Source: Planctomycetota bacterium (GTDB lineage: Bacteria; Planctomycetota; Phycisphaerae; Phycisphaerales; UBA1924). From it: a stretch of 64,000 nt of DNA. The position numbers were made by a program, and so were the translations under genes. Shown piece after piece: positions 1 to 8,288 of the stretch (the stretch's first letter is position 1; every line of letters begins with the position of its first letter). The stretch is from NCBI GenBank assembly GCA_014584315.1, contig JACTNA010000026.1, forward strand, positions 19,957 to 83,956. Direction: 5' to 3'. The notes beneath the pieces were generated by a model that saw only the letters and a list, made by a program, of their open reading frames with translations, was not told the DNA's origin and did not search any database.

Positions 1-1129
1 GGTCGTGGAAGTAGCACGAGAGACAGGTGTCGAGCGGGTCTCGGACGCAGTGGACGACTCTCGCGCTGGGGAACGCGGCCCAGATCAGGCCGAGATGGAG
101 GTAGTTCTGCGGGTTCTTGTCGCTGGCGCGCAGCGCGTCGGGGGCCGCGCGGCGCACGCGTTCGATCCACCGGCGAGCGAACCGCGTGAGAGGCCGCTCG
201 GCGAGGCGGTCGAGCGCGAAGAGGTGCCACCGCCCGTCTTCGACGCCGTGCTGGAGTTCGCCGACGAGCGTGTGGACGTCGCGCAACTCGCCCGCGCCGT
301 GGAAGCGCGGGTGCGCCGAGAGCACCTGCTCGGTGAGCGTGGTGCCCGAACGGGGCATGCCGACGATGAAGACGGGCAGATCGCTCGTCTCGAGGCTCCG
401 CGGGAGGGAGCGGATGCGCTCGGGGGTCCAGGCTTCGATCATGCGGCGGACGGAGGCGGAGTACTCGTCGATGTCGGGGCGTTCGCCCTTGATGCGGTTG
501 GCTTCGTCGAAGGCGGCGAAGGCCTCGTCGTACCGCTTGAGATGGTCGAGCAGATTGCCGAGAATGAAGAGCGAGGAGATGCGCTGCGGTTTCGGCACGT
601 CCGACGCGGCGCCCGCCCGGCGAAGGACATCGACGGCCTGCTCCTCGCGGCCGACACGCCGAGCCGACTGGCCGAAGGCGATGGCGACCGCGATGTGCGG
701 CGGGTCGTCGCCGAGGAAGGGCTCGACGGCGGCGGCGGCCTCGTCGTAGCGCCGAGCCTGGAAGAGGACTTCGGATCGGGCGGCGGCCAGGCCGAGGTGG
801 TCGGGCCGGCGTGCGACGGCGGCGTCCAGCACGCCCAGGGCCTCGTCGTACCGCCCTTCGCGGTTGTAGGTCATCGCGAGGAGTTGGAGGAGTTCCGGGT
901 CGTCGGGCGCGATCTCGACGCCGCGCCGCGCGTGCTGCCTGGCGTCGGCGTAGCGGCCGAGCGCGTTGAGGCACAGCCCCATGAGGTGCCAGGCCCTCGG
1001 ATTCGTCTTCTCGCGTCGGAGCGCGTCGCGGCAGACGCCCTCCGCGCCGAGCGGGTCGCCGCTCAGGTAGAGCCGGAGGGCCTCGTGCAACTGCGGCGAG
1101 GGTCGAGCGGGCGCGGGTCTCGGAGGCAT
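1..1129 (-). CDS. TPR-repeat sulfotransferase, 3' part cut by window edge
   Basis: This gene is absent from the ORF track because it runs off the left edge; I translated it from the reverse complement. It starts at ATG (MPPRPAPARPSPQLHEALRL) and gives at least 376 residues. Residues 10-220 are helical TPR-like repeats (for example GLCLNALGRYADARQHARRG and AMTYNREGRYDEALGVLDAA). These are followed by a sulfotransferase domain with the 5'-phosphosulfate (PAPS) binding loop VFIVGMPRSGTTLTEQVLSA and, further on, ASDKNPQNYLHLGLIW and VVHCVRDPLDTCLSCYF, which match the 3'-phosphate binding region. Fused TPR-sulfotransferases are a known family; the acceptor molecule cannot be predicted. The gene is transcribed divergently from the M20 hydrolase. 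The C-terminus is missing. Confidence 0.9.
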   Translation of the reverse strand, partial: MPPRPAPARPSPQLHEALRLYLSGDPLGAEGVCRDALRREKTNPRAWHLMGLCLNALGRYADARQHARRGVEIAPDDPELLQLLAMTYNREGRYDEALGVLDAAVARRPDHLGLAAARSEVLFQARRYDEAAAAVEPFLGDDPPHIAVAIAFGQSARRVGREEQAVDVLRRAGAASDVPKPQRISSLFILGNLLDHLKRYDEAFAAFDEANRIKGERPDIDEYSASVRRMIEAWTPERIRSLPRSLETSDLPVFIVGMPRSGTTLTEQVLSAHPRFHGAGELRDVHTLVGELQHGVEDGRWHLFALDRLAERPLTRFARRWIERVRRAAPDALRASDKNPQNYLHLGLIWAAFPSARVVHCVRDPLDTCLSCYFHD

Positions 1130-1139
1130 GACGGATGGC

Positions 1140-1145
1140 AGGGTA
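1140..1145 (-). promoter_or_regulatory. Putative -10 hexamer of the sulfotransferase gene
   Basis: TACCCT on the minus strand, 10 nt before the ATG. It fits the TANNNT pattern seen before many genes in this window. No clear -35 is visible. Confidence 0.35.
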
Positions 1146-1173
1146 GCGGGCGGGCGTCGGGGAGCAAAGGGCC

Positions 1174-1179
1174 TACGGT
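1174..1179 (+). promoter_or_regulatory. Putative -10 hexamer, leaderless start of the arginine operon
   Basis: TACGGT lies 6 nt upstream of the M20 hydrolase ATG. That spacing puts the expected transcription start at or next to the A of the start codon, so the mRNA would be leaderless. No Shine-Dalgarno sequence is visible. Confidence 0.45.
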
Positions 1180-1185
1180 TGCTCC

Positions 1186-2418
1186 ATGCCAACAAACGGC
1201 GCGGTGGGATTGTCGGAACGCGAGCACGCCCTCTGCCGCGCCGTCGAGCGCCGGCGCGATGACCTGCTCGCGGACCTGCGGCTGCACGTCGGGCTGCCGA
1301 CCGGCGGGAACAACGCGCCCGCGCTCGACGAGACGCGCGAGCGGCTCACGGACCGCCTGCGGGCGATCGGCGCGACGGTCGAGTTGATCCCCGGTGATCC
1401 GAGGCCCGACTGGCTCTACGGGCAGTCGGCATCCGGTTCGATCCCGCCGACGGCCGTCTGCCGCAAGCGGTCGAAGCGGGCCGGCGCGCCGCGCGTTCTG
1501 CTGGTGGGACACCTGGACACGGTGCATGATCCGGCCGGACCCTTCCGCGAGTTGACGATCAGCGCGGACGGCAAGACCGCGACAGGTCCCGGGTGCGTGG
1601 ACATGAAGGGCGGGCTGGTGATCCTGGTGGCCGCGCTCGAGTCGCTGGTCGAGGCCGGCATCGACGCCGAGTGGACGGTCGTCTTCAACAGCGACGAGGA
1701 GACGGGGTCGTACCACTCGGACGCGGTGCTGGCGGCGGAGGCGGCGAAGCACGACGCGGGGCTGGTGGTCGAGCCTGCGCTGCCGGGCGGTGCGCTGGCG
1801 GTCGAGCGGATGGGGTCGGGTCAGTTCTGCCTGCGGACGTTCGGGCGATCGGCGCACGTCGGACGCGACTTCACCTCAGGCGTGTCGGCCGTGACCGCGC
1901 TCGCCCGGTGCCTGATCTCGATCGCGGAGATGGCCGACCCGGGTCGGGGGATGATCGCGAGCGTCGGGCCGCTCGAGGGCGGCACGGTGACGAACGCGGT
2001 GCCGGATCGGGCGCGGGCGTGGGGCAACGTGCGGTTCGCAACGCAAGAGGCCGCCGCGACGCTGGCCACGAAGCTCGATGCGCTGGCAACGGGCGCGGAC
2101 GCCATGCCGCGCGTCGAGGTGCTGAGCAGTTTCAACCGGCCCGCCAAGCCCCTGACGCCCGGAACGAGCGCGCTGGCGGACCTGGCGCGTGCGGCCGCGG
2201 AGGGGCTGGGGCAGTCGCTGCCGTTCGCGAAGACCGGCGGCGTCTGCGACGGCAACCAGTTGCAGGCGTGCGGGCTGCCGACGATCGACACGCTGGGCGT
2301 TCGCGGCGGCGGGCTGCACACGCCGGAGGAGTGGATCGAACTGGCGAGCCTCGTGGAACGGTGCCAGTTGCTGGGTGTGGTTGTTTCGCGGCTGTCCGAG
2401 GGCCGATTGAAGGTGTGA
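1186..2418 (+). CDS. M20-family metallohydrolase (ArgE/CPG2/DapE-like)
   Basis: A 410-residue zinc amidohydrolase of the M20 peptidase family, which removes N-acyl groups or cleaves C-terminal amino acids. The metal and catalytic motifs are all present: VGHLDTVHDP (first His and Asp), GCVDMKGGLVI (bridging Asp), NSDEETGS (catalytic Glu pair), VEPAL and the late GGGLHTPEEW (His ligand). A dimerisation insert occupies roughly residues 215-320. It is the first gene of a run that continues with an aminotransferase, AstA, an AstD-like dehydrogenase and a ureohydrolase. From that context I infer it may perform the last AST step, N-succinylglutamate desuccinylation, in place of AstE, which is absent from this run. 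A general peptidase role remains possible. Confidence 0.85.
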   Translation: MPTNGAVGLSEREHALCRAVERRRDDLLADLRLHVGLPTGGNNAPALDETRERLTDRLRAIGATVELIPGDPRPDWLYGQSASGSIPPTAVCRKRSKRAGAPRVLLVGHLDTVHDPAGPFRELTISADGKTATGPGCVDMKGGLVILVAALESLVEAGIDAEWTVVFNSDEETGSYHSDAVLAAEAAKHDAGLVVEPALPGGALAVERMGSGQFCLRTFGRSAHVGRDFTSGVSAVTALARCLISIAEMADPGRGMIASVGPLEGGTVTNAVPDRARAWGNVRFATQEAAATLATKLDALATGADAMPRVEVLSSFNRPAKPLTPGTSALADLARAAAEGLGQSLPFAKTGGVCDGNQLQACGLPTIDTLGVRGGGLHTPEEWIELASLVERCQLLGVVVSRLSEGRLKV

Positions 2419-2480
2419 GCGCGCCCGCTGGACGGCGTGGAGCCGTGCGGCCAAGGATGCCCCGCGGGGAAAGGACCGAT

Positions 2481-3938
2481 ATGTCGCAGACCGTGCAGAC
2501 GCCGACGACGCAGGGGAGCCAGTTGCACGCCAGCCCGGCGGTTCGGGAGGCGATCGGTGTGCTGCGCGAGGAGGTTCGGCGGCGCAGCGCGACGATCACC
2601 GGCCCGCGAGCGGGGCGCGAGGAGTTGCGCGAGGCGTACGCGGACCTGCTGAAGCGGGCGAAGCGGGTGCGCGGGCGCGACCTGCTGTACCCCTACGTCG
2701 GCTCGGGCGTGGGGAACGGCGCGCTGGTCGAACTCGCCGACGGGTCGGTGAAGTGGGACATGATCTGCGGGATCGGGGTCCACTTCTTCGGGCACTCGGA
2801 CGAGGAGTTGATCGCGGCGGGCGTCGAGGGCGCGCTCGAGGACACGCTCCAGAACGGGAACCTCCAGACGAACTTCGAGGCGTACCGCTTCGGCGAGACG
2901 CTGCTGGCGGAGGCGTCTCGCTGCACGAGGCTGGCGCACTGCTATGCCTCGCCGACCGGCGCGCTGGCGAACGAGAACGCGCTGAAAGTCTGCTACCAGA
3001 AGCACGCGCCCGCGAGTCGGGTGCTGGCGTTCAAGGACTGCTTCATGGGGCGGACGGTGACGCTCTCGCAGATCGGCGATGCAGCGGCCAACCGCGTCGG
3101 CCTGCCGCTGAACACGCTCGTGGACTACGTCCCGTTCTACAGCGAGGCGGTCGCGGAGCGCGTCGGGCAGGCGAAGCACATCGCGATGATCGTGGATCAT
3201 GTCCGGTCGTACGCGGAGCGGTATCCGCGCCAGCACGCGTGCTTCATCATGGAACTGGTGCAGGGCGAGGGCGGGTTCAACACCGCGCCGCCCGAGTTCT
3301 TCCTCGCGTTGATCGAGGTTTGTCGGGCGAACGGCATCGCCGTCTGGGCGGACGAGGTGCAGACGTTCGGGCGCACGACGGCGATGTTCGCCGCCGAGGC
3401 GCTGGGCATCGGCGAGCACGTGGACGTGATGACCGTCGGCAAGATGTCGCAAGTGTGCGCGACGCTCTACACGCCCGAGTACAACCCCGGACCGGGGCTG
3501 CTCTCGGCGACGTTCACGGGCGCGGGGCCGGCGTTCACCGTCGGGCGCAGGATCATCGAGCGGCTGCGCGACGGGGACTACTACGGCGCGGGCGGGCGCA
3601 TCGCGCAGCATCACGCGGCCTTCCGCGAGCACGTGCGCGCGCTCGCCGCGAAGCGCCCGGACTGGTTCCCTCCGGTGGCCGACGGCGTGCTGACGCCCGC
3701 GCCGAAGGGGATCGTGGGCGGGATCGGCGGCATGATGCGGTTCAGCCCGTTCGGCGGGATCAAGGAGCGTGTGACGAAGGCGTGCCGCACCTGCTTCGAT
3801 GAGGGCGTGATCCTGTTCTACTGCGGGCACGGGCCGTACCACCTGCGGATGCTGCCGCCGCTGGGCGTGATGCGGCTCGAGGACTGGCCGCGCGTGTTCG
3901 AGTGCGTGGAGCGTGGGTTGGCGAAGGCGGCGTCGTAA
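2481..3938 (+). CDS. Class III aminotransferase, probable succinylornithine transaminase role
   Basis: The ORF track extends this frame far upstream; the real start is the ATG at 2481 (MSQTVQTPTT), 10 nt after GGGGAAAGG, giving 485 residues. It is a PLP fold-type I, class III (omega) aminotransferase: FIMELVQGEGGFN and AVWADEVQTFGRT are the cofactor Glu/Asp regions, and the Schiff-base lysine is about K321 in VMTVGKMSQ. It is divergent from typical AstC/ArgD, with a longer N-terminus and an unusual LFYCGHGPYHLRMLPP end. It sits 31 nt upstream of astA. By position it would convert N2-succinylornithine to succinylglutamate semialdehyde. The class is clear, but the substrate is inferred from neighbours only; a lysine or ornithine aminotransferase is also possible. 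Confidence 0.82.
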   Translation: MSQTVQTPTTQGSQLHASPAVREAIGVLREEVRRRSATITGPRAGREELREAYADLLKRAKRVRGRDLLYPYVGSGVGNGALVELADGSVKWDMICGIGVHFFGHSDEELIAAGVEGALEDTLQNGNLQTNFEAYRFGETLLAEASRCTRLAHCYASPTGALANENALKVCYQKHAPASRVLAFKDCFMGRTVTLSQIGDAAANRVGLPLNTLVDYVPFYSEAVAERVGQAKHIAMIVDHVRSYAERYPRQHACFIMELVQGEGGFNTAPPEFFLALIEVCRANGIAVWADEVQTFGRTTAMFAAEALGIGEHVDVMTVGKMSQVCATLYTPEYNPGPGLLSATFTGAGPAFTVGRRIIERLRDGDYYGAGGRIAQHHAAFREHVRALAAKRPDWFPPVADGVLTPAPKGIVGGIGGMMRFSPFGGIKERVTKACRTCFDEGVILFYCGHGPYHLRMLPPLGVMRLEDWPRVFECVERGLAKAAS

Positions 3939-3969
3939 TCGTCGGCAGTCGGCGTGCAGGGAGGCTCGT

Positions 3970-5139
3970 GTGATCGTCATCCGTCGGGCGAGGGTCGAGG
4001 ACGCTGGAACGCTGCTGAAACTGGCGCGGATGGTCCACTTCATCAACCTGCCCGCCGACAAGGAACTGATCGACCTCAAGATCACGCAGAGCCGGCTCTC
4101 GTTCCTGCGCGCGGCGGCGGGCGAAAAGCCGCCTGGCGACAACGGCTCTCCCCGCAAGGCGAAGAAGGCGGCCGACGTGACGGGGTTGTCGTCCGCCGAC
4201 TTCACGCGCGACATTTTCATGTTCGTTGCCGAGGCCCGCGACGACGGGACCGCGCTGGGCACCTCGCAGGTGTTGGCGCGGATGGGCGGGCCGGGCAACC
4301 CGAACTACTCGTTCAAACTGGAACAGCGAGCGACGTTCGCGCCGGACCTGAAGACGGGCACGACACACGTTGTCGCGAGGCTTCACGGCGACGAGACCGG
4401 GCCGACGGAGATCGGGGGGCTGATCCTGCAGCCTGCGTCGCGCGGGCACCGCGTCGGGCGGTTCCTGAGTTTCGTGCGGTTCCACTTCATCGCGCTGCAC
4501 CGGCACCTCTTCGCGGACCGCATCCTGGCGGAGATGATGGCGCCGATCACCGAGGACGGGCGCAGTCTCCTGTGGGAGTACCTGGGCCGCCGGTTCATCC
4601 CGCTCAGTTACACCGAAGCGGACAAGCAATGCCAGCGTTCGCGCAAGTTCATCCCCGCGCTGCTGCCGCCGGGGGACATCTACCTGTCGCTGCTGCCCCC
4701 CGAGGCGCGCGACGTGGTGGGGGAGGTCGGGCGGGAGACGGTGCCCGCGCGACGGATGCTCGAACGCCTCGGCTTCCAGTACACGGGCTTCGTGGACCCG
4801 TTCGACGGCGGGCCGCTGCTCGAGACGCGAACGGACGACGTGCCGATCATCCGCGCGACGCGCGAGGCCGAACTCGGCGAGCCGGCGGCGAAGGGCAAGT
4901 GCCGACACCCGGCGATGGTGAGCACGCTGCACCCGGACGGCGAGTTTTACGCCGTGCAGGAGGACTGCTTCATCGATCCGAAGGGCCGGGTCTGCCTGCC
5001 GCGCGAGGCGATGGAGGCGTTGCACGGCGAGCCGGGCATGTCGGCGGGGTTCACCGACATGGCGTCTATCGCGCAGGATGATGCGCCGCCTGCGGGGGGG
5101 GTGAACAAGCGCAAGTCCAGGGCGGGGGCGCGGGCGTGA
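3970..5139 (+). CDS. astA: Arginine N-succinyltransferase
   Basis: It transfers a succinyl group from succinyl-CoA to the alpha-amino group of arginine, the first step of the AST pathway. The track start at 3913 lies inside the previous gene; the better start is GTG 3970, which begins the family N-terminus VIRRARVEDAGTLLKLA and gives 389 residues. Family features include the acyltransferase core GGLILQPASRGHRVGRFLSF, ADRILAEMM and LWEYLGRRFIPLSYTEAD. Compared with the usual length of about 340, there is an extra basic segment near residues 42-78 (AAGEKPPGDNGSPRKAKKAA) and a longer C-terminus. The last four bases overlap the next gene (GTGA), indicating translational coupling. Confidence 0.9.
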   Translation: MIVIRRARVEDAGTLLKLARMVHFINLPADKELIDLKITQSRLSFLRAAAGEKPPGDNGSPRKAKKAADVTGLSSADFTRDIFMFVAEARDDGTALGTSQVLARMGGPGNPNYSFKLEQRATFAPDLKTGTTHVVARLHGDETGPTEIGGLILQPASRGHRVGRFLSFVRFHFIALHRHLFADRILAEMMAPITEDGRSLLWEYLGRRFIPLSYTEADKQCQRSRKFIPALLPPGDIYLSLLPPEARDVVGEVGRETVPARRMLERLGFQYTGFVDPFDGGPLLETRTDDVPIIRATREAELGEPAAKGKCRHPAMVSTLHPDGEFYAVQEDCFIDPKGRVCLPREAMEALHGEPGMSAGFTDMASIAQDDAPPAGGVNKRKSRAGARA

Positions 5140-6689
5140 GCGGGCGCCACCCATCGCTGGCGCGCGATCCGGCCGACCTGATCGCGGGTGAGTGGATCCC
5201 GCTGGCGGGGAAGGGGATTCGCTCTGCTAATCCGGCGCGACCGGGCGACGGGCTGTGGGAAGGAGCGCCGCGGCTCGAGCACGTTGACCGTGCCGTCGCG
5301 GCGGCGAGATCGGCGCAGCCGGAATGGGCGGCGTGGTCGGCGGAGCGGCGCTTCGACGCGCTTCGCGCCTACCGCGACCTTTGCAAGGCCAACGAGGATC
5401 GGATCGCGGCCCTCATCCGCGACGAAACCGGCAAGGTCGGCTGGGACGCGAAGGGCGAGGCCGCCGCCCTGGCCGCGAAGGTGGACGTCACGCTGGAATC
5501 GTCCGAGCACGGCGGTCTGCGCCGCGTGGCGGGGTTCGAGATCGATCTCGGCGGGACGAAGCGCGGGCGGTGCTGGTTCAGGCCGCACGGTGTGATGGCC
5601 GTGATCGCGCCGTTCAACTTTCCGATGCACCTGCCGAACGGGCACGCCGTGCCCGCGCTGGCGATGGGGAACACCGTCGTCATCAAGCCGAGCGACAAGA
5701 CCCCCGCGTGCGGGCAGATGCTGGCCGAACTGCTCGATGCTGCGCTGCGGGGCGCGGGCGCGCCACCGGGCGTCGTGAACCTCGTGCAGGGGGGGGCGGA
5801 GGCGGCGTCGCGGCTGGTCACGCACGATGGGATCGACGGCGTGCTCTTCACGGGGTCGTGGCCCGTGGGGCGGCGGATTCTGGAGGCGAATCTCGACCGG
5901 CCGGGGCGCATCGTCGCGCTGGAGATGGGCGGCAACAACCCCGCCGTCGTCATGGACGACTGCGACCTGCGGCAGGCGGTGGTCGAGTGCGTCCGCTCGG
6001 CGTTCGTCACGACCGGGCAGCGGTGCACCTGCACTCGCCGCGTGGTCGTGCATCGGGCGGTCGCCGACCGCTTCATCGCCGCCGTGTGCAAGACGGCGAG
6101 CAACCTGATCATCGGCGATCCCGCCGCGCCGCACCCGGTCTTCATGGGCCCGATCATCTCGGAGCAGGCCCGGCGTGCCGCGCTCGACGCGCAGGCCCGG
6201 TTTGCGCGTGCCGGAGGTGAGGTGCTGATCGAGAGCCGCGCGGTCGAGACGCCCGAGGGTGGGTTCTTCATTTCGCCCGGCGTCGTCCGGGTGGAGCGGT
6301 TCACGGATGATGAGAGCGGCGGCGCAGGGTGCGATGAGGAGGTGTTCGGTCCGATGCTTCGCATCGCCGTGACGGATTCGCTGGACGACGCGATCGGGCA
6401 GGCCAACGCGACCCGGTTCGGACTCGCGGCGGCGATCTTCACGCGGAGCGAGACCATCGCGCGGCGGTTCTTCAGCATGGTTCGGGCCGGGTGCGTGAAC
6501 CAGAACGCGGGCACGGCGGGTGCGAGCAGCCGTCTGCCGTTCGGCGGACTGGGCATCTCCGGCAACCACCGCCCGGCCGGCTCGTTCAGCCTCGACTACT
6601 GCGCGTACCCGGTCGCGGGGATGCTCGAGACCGGCGACGGGGCGACGGTGCACCCGGGGATGCGCGTCGAGGATTCGTGGCTTTCCTGA
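5136..6689 (+). CDS. astD: Succinylglutamate semialdehyde dehydrogenase-like aldehyde dehydrogenase
   Basis: A 517-residue NAD-dependent aldehyde dehydrogenase that would oxidise N-succinylglutamate semialdehyde to N-succinylglutamate. It starts at GTG within the astA stop (GTGA). The NAD-binding and catalytic motifs fit AstD closely: APFNFPMHLPNGHAVPALA, LFTGSW, the general-base Glu in LEMGGNNPAVV (E263) and the nucleophile in TGQRCTCTRR (C297). The HLPNGH and GQRCTC signatures are more typical of AstD than of generic aldehyde dehydrogenases. The end SGNHRPAGSFSLDYCAYPVA also matches that family. Confidence 0.9.
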   Translation: MSGRHPSLARDPADLIAGEWIPLAGKGIRSANPARPGDGLWEGAPRLEHVDRAVAAARSAQPEWAAWSAERRFDALRAYRDLCKANEDRIAALIRDETGKVGWDAKGEAAALAAKVDVTLESSEHGGLRRVAGFEIDLGGTKRGRCWFRPHGVMAVIAPFNFPMHLPNGHAVPALAMGNTVVIKPSDKTPACGQMLAELLDAALRGAGAPPGVVNLVQGGAEAASRLVTHDGIDGVLFTGSWPVGRRILEANLDRPGRIVALEMGGNNPAVVMDDCDLRQAVVECVRSAFVTTGQRCTCTRRVVVHRAVADRFIAAVCKTASNLIIGDPAAPHPVFMGPIISEQARRAALDAQARFARAGGEVLIESRAVETPEGGFFISPGVVRVERFTDDESGGAGCDEEVFGPMLRIAVTDSLDDAIGQANATRFGLAAAIFTRSETIARRFFSMVRAGCVNQNAGTAGASSRLPFGGLGISGNHRPAGSFSLDYCAYPVAGMLETGDGATVHPGMRVEDSWLS

Positions 6690-6778
6690 TGGACCGGCGG
6701 CAGCACGCTCGGGAAGCGAGTCGGGAAGGATCGAAGGATCGGATAGCCCGACGGTGATGGAACGGTGAGGAGTTCGAT

Positions 6779-7744
6779 ATGCCGACGATCCTGCCCGATC
6801 CGCGTCAGTTCCCCCGGTTCGCCGGCGTGGCGACCTTCTGCCGGTATCCGCTCATCGAGCAGGTTGCGCCGGAGCATCGGCCGGTCGATTGGGCGATCTA
6901 CGGCGTGCCGTTCGACGGCGGCGTGACCTATCGGCCGGGCGCACGGTTCGGGCCGCGGGCGGTGCGGGATGCGTCCCAGTACGTCAAGCGGTACTCGATG
7001 GAGCACGGGCTGGACCTGTGCGATGCGCTGAGCCTCGCCGACGCGGGCGATGCGCCGGTGCGGCCGTATTCCTGCCGCGAGACGGCCGAGGCGGCGACGG
7101 CCTTTGCGCGCGGGCTGGGCGAACCCTCGCACACCCGACTCTTCGCCGTGGGGGGCGACCATTCGATCGCGTACGCGAACGTGCGTGCGACGTGGGAGCG
7201 GCGCGGCTCGCCGAAGGGGGGGCTGGCGCTGGTCCACTTCGATGCCCATTTCGACACGGTGGACCAGGTCTGGGGCGAGCGTTGGGGGCACGCCTCGCCG
7301 TTCATCCGGGCCATCGAGGAGGGCATGATCGACCCCAGGCGGATGATCTCGATCGGCATCCGCGGGCCGCTGAACACGCGGGAGGACGCCGAGTACGCGC
7401 CGAAGCACGGCGTTCGGATCGTGACCTGCGACGAGTGGCGGCGCGGCGGGAATGGTGTGCTCGAGGCGTTCGTCGCCGAACTCGCGGGAGCCGAGGCATA
7501 CCTGAGTTTCGACGTGGACTGCGTCGATCCGGCGTTCGCGCCGGGCACCGGGACGCACGCCGTCGGTGGCGCGGCGTCGCACGAGGCGCTGGCGGCGATC
7601 CGCTCGCTGCGGGGTCTGAACGTGGTCGGGGCGGACGTGGTCGAGGTCCTCCCCGACCGCGATGTGGCGGGGATCACCGCCCTCCTGGCCGGGACGGTGA
7701 TCTTCGAGGTGCTTTGCCTCGACGCGGTCCGCCGTCGGACGTAG
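6779..7744 (+). CDS. Ureohydrolase (arginase/agmatinase family)
   Basis: A 321-residue binuclear-manganese hydrolase that releases urea from a guanidino group. The metal-binding motifs are intact: VGGDHSIAY, HFDAHFDT and SFDVDCVDPAFAPGTG. A strong Shine-Dalgarno sequence (GTGAGGAG) precedes the ATG, 89 nt after astD. The sequence looks closer to agmatinases than to arginases, but no substrate residue settles this. Next to astA and astD, and with no visible AstB (succinylarginine dihydrolase), I infer that it may hydrolyse N-succinylarginine to N-succinylornithine and urea. Alternatives are agmatinase, guanidinobutyrase or arginase. Confidence 0.85.
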   Translation: MPTILPDPRQFPRFAGVATFCRYPLIEQVAPEHRPVDWAIYGVPFDGGVTYRPGARFGPRAVRDASQYVKRYSMEHGLDLCDALSLADAGDAPVRPYSCRETAEAATAFARGLGEPSHTRLFAVGGDHSIAYANVRATWERRGSPKGGLALVHFDAHFDTVDQVWGERWGHASPFIRAIEEGMIDPRRMISIGIRGPLNTREDAEYAPKHGVRIVTCDEWRRGGNGVLEAFVAELAGAEAYLSFDVDCVDPAFAPGTGTHAVGGAASHEALAAIRSLRGLNVVGADVVEVLPDRDVAGITALLAGTVIFEVLCLDAVRRRT

Positions 7745-8288
7745 GGGCCACGCGCGGCGTCTTCGGGCGCGGCTCGGCGTAGGGCAGCAGTTCGGCGGGC
7801 AGGGCGCGCAGGCCCCGCCGCCTGGCCTTCATGACGGCGTAGTGCAGCGAGTCGTGGACGCGGTGCCGGACGCGGTCGGTGACGTTCAGGCCGAGCGCCT
7901 CCATCTGCGCGAGCGAGAACGCCCAGGCGTGGTATTCCTCGAGGCAGCGCGGCTTGTAGCGGTGGAAGCCGATGGCGTGGTGGCCGATCTCGTGCAGGAA
8001 GATGGCGGCCGAGACCGGGCCGCGCGGGCGTGGGGCTTCGATGAGCCGGCGGGTCTCGCCGTTGGCGTAGGAGACCTCCCATGCGAGGCCGGTCATGTCG
8101 TTGCGCCAGCGTCGGACGCGCACGCCGTAGCGGTCGAGCATCTCGCGAGTCACGGCGTCGTAGCGGTCCTGCATGGAGGCGCCGGGCCGCTGCCTGCCCC
8201 GCCCGACCCGTACCGCCGGTGCCGCTCGGCGCGGCTCCGCGGGCCGACGAGCGCGGCGCGGCGAGATGAGGTCCCAGAGCGTCAGCAC
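7674..8288 (-). CDS. Small metalloprotease-like protein with HExxH motif
   Basis: The sequence shows FLHEIGHHAIGFHRYKPRCLEEYHAW, an HExxH zinc motif with a possible third ligand further on. The start is uncertain. GTG 8288 overlaps the fmt stop (GTGCTGA), giving about 204 residues and translational coupling. ATG 8174 (MQDRYDAVTREML) would give a shorter protein that begins at the better-ordered part. The longer track start at 8423 lies inside fmt and is unlikely. The 3' end overlaps the end of the convergent ureohydrolase gene by 71 bp. The function is unknown; protease activity is inferred from the motif alone. Confidence 0.65.
   Translation of the reverse strand: MLTLWDLISPRRARRPAEPRRAAPAVRVGRGRQRPGASMQDRYDAVTREMLDRYGVRVRRWRNDMTGLAWEVSYANGETRRLIEAPRPRGPVSAAIFLHEIGHHAIGFHRYKPRCLEEYHAWAFSLAQMEALGLNVTDRVRHRVHDSLHYAVMKARRRGLRALPAELLPYAEPRPKTPRVAPTSDGGPRRGKAPRRSPSRPGGR

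Noticed and set aside
5-1387. Plus-strand 460-residue ORF
   Set aside because: It is antisense to the TPR-sulfotransferase, whose minus-strand translation shows clear motifs; the ORF is an effect of high GC.
1186-2418. Naming the M20 hydrolase astE
   Set aside because: AstE belongs to a different (M14-like) family. Only the role, not orthology, can be proposed.
6779-7744. Naming the ureohydrolase speB or astB
   Set aside because: The sequence shows the family but not the substrate, and AstB has a different fold.
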